Shown: positions 63,707 to 64,000 of the stretch, one piece after another
Layout of the letters: each line of letters begins with the position of its first letter
How positions within the stretch are numbered: position 1 is the stretch's first letter
DNA from: Albula goreensis
Taxonomy: Eukaryota; Chordata; Actinopteri; Albuliformes; Albulidae
Direction of reading: 5' to 3'
DNA length: 64,000 nucleotides
Assembly: GCA_022829145.1 (NCBI GenBank)
Contig: CM040748.1
Span: 23,940,501-24,004,500 of the forward strand
Notes under the pieces: model-generated
Told to the model about the DNA's origin: nothing
What the model saw: only the letters and a program-made list of their open reading frames with translations
The model's database searches: none
Position numbers and translations under genes: made by a program

Positions 63707-64000
63707 AACTAGGATGAAATGTCCTATCAAGTACAAAAAAAGGATCTCTTTAAAGTTGCCACAATCTGTTAAAAACATAGATAGCATCTATTTCCTACTT
63801 ATAGGAAAATCTTTTCCCCTAATAATTTTTTCAACATTAATCAAAATGAATAGTTCCATAGATATGAATAAATAATACAGATATTGTGATGCAGTGAAGA
63901 GATGTGCAGAATTCTTTTGTTACCTTTACATAACTCATTAAAGAGTCCATATACCCCCTTCCCCCCCTTGCAAATCAATATGCACACAATATGCAGCATT

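Larger units (their letters stand above)
60136..64000. other. 3' UTR of C17orf58 and downstream intergenic DNA
   Basis: No coding exon was recognised. AATAAA hexamers on the plus strand occur at 61677-61682 and 62555-62560, so the 3' end of the C17orf58 transcript is uncertain. A GC-rich block lies at 61120-61560 (listed separately). From about 62,500 to the end the DNA is AT-rich and featureless apart from a short GT run near 63265. Confidence 0.7.

Overview
This is eukaryotic DNA from a ray-finned (teleost) fish. The genes have many small exons with GT-AG introns, one intron is about 31 kb long, there are long CA microsatellites and poly-A runs, and short interspersed and miniature transposon remnants of fish type are present. 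Nothing bacterial or viral was seen. The species cannot be named from this window.

Layout. Positions 1-48,644 hold the 5' part of smurf2 on the minus strand: ten coding exons for the first 296 residues (C2 domain, WW1, WW2, start of the WW3 exon). The HECT ubiquitin-ligase part lies beyond position 1. Intron 1 (17,158-48,592) takes up half of the window and carries most of its repeats. The putative smurf2 promoter is around 48,700-49,100. From 50,425 to 54,890 lies a complete minus-strand kpna2 (importin alpha) gene with ten coding exons, a non-coding first exon and a promoter with paired CCAAT boxes. A tRNA-Arg(CCG) gene is at 55,308-55,380 (+). From 56,438 to 60,135 (+) lies a TATA-driven five-exon gene for a secreted protein with a C-terminal NTR-like module, the C17orf58 orthologue. 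From 60,136 to 64,000 there is 3' flank and intergenic DNA; human gene order predicts that the 3' end of BPTF comes next on the minus strand.

The block kpna2 - tRNA-Arg(CCG) - C17orf58 matches, as I recall it, the human 17q24 order and orientation, so it appears to be an old conserved segment. The genes do not form one pathway: SMURF2 is a ubiquitin ligase of TGF-beta/BMP signalling, KPNA2 a nuclear import adaptor, and C17orf58 a poorly known extracellular protein.

Main oddities: (1) a one-base deletion in kpna2 exon 8 that breaks the frame in a conserved ARM repeat; (2) a CpG-rich patch in smurf2 intron 8 that encodes a signal-peptide-like first exon ending in a consensus splice donor, which no recognised gene explains; (3) a roughly 200-bp block present in both intron 1 and intron 3 of C17orf58; (4) a perfect 19-bp-arm hairpin at 36,190-36,245; (5) a decayed minisatellite of about 36 bp at 22,920-23,165; (6) a MITE with GGGCTGGGT termini at 44,885-45,119.
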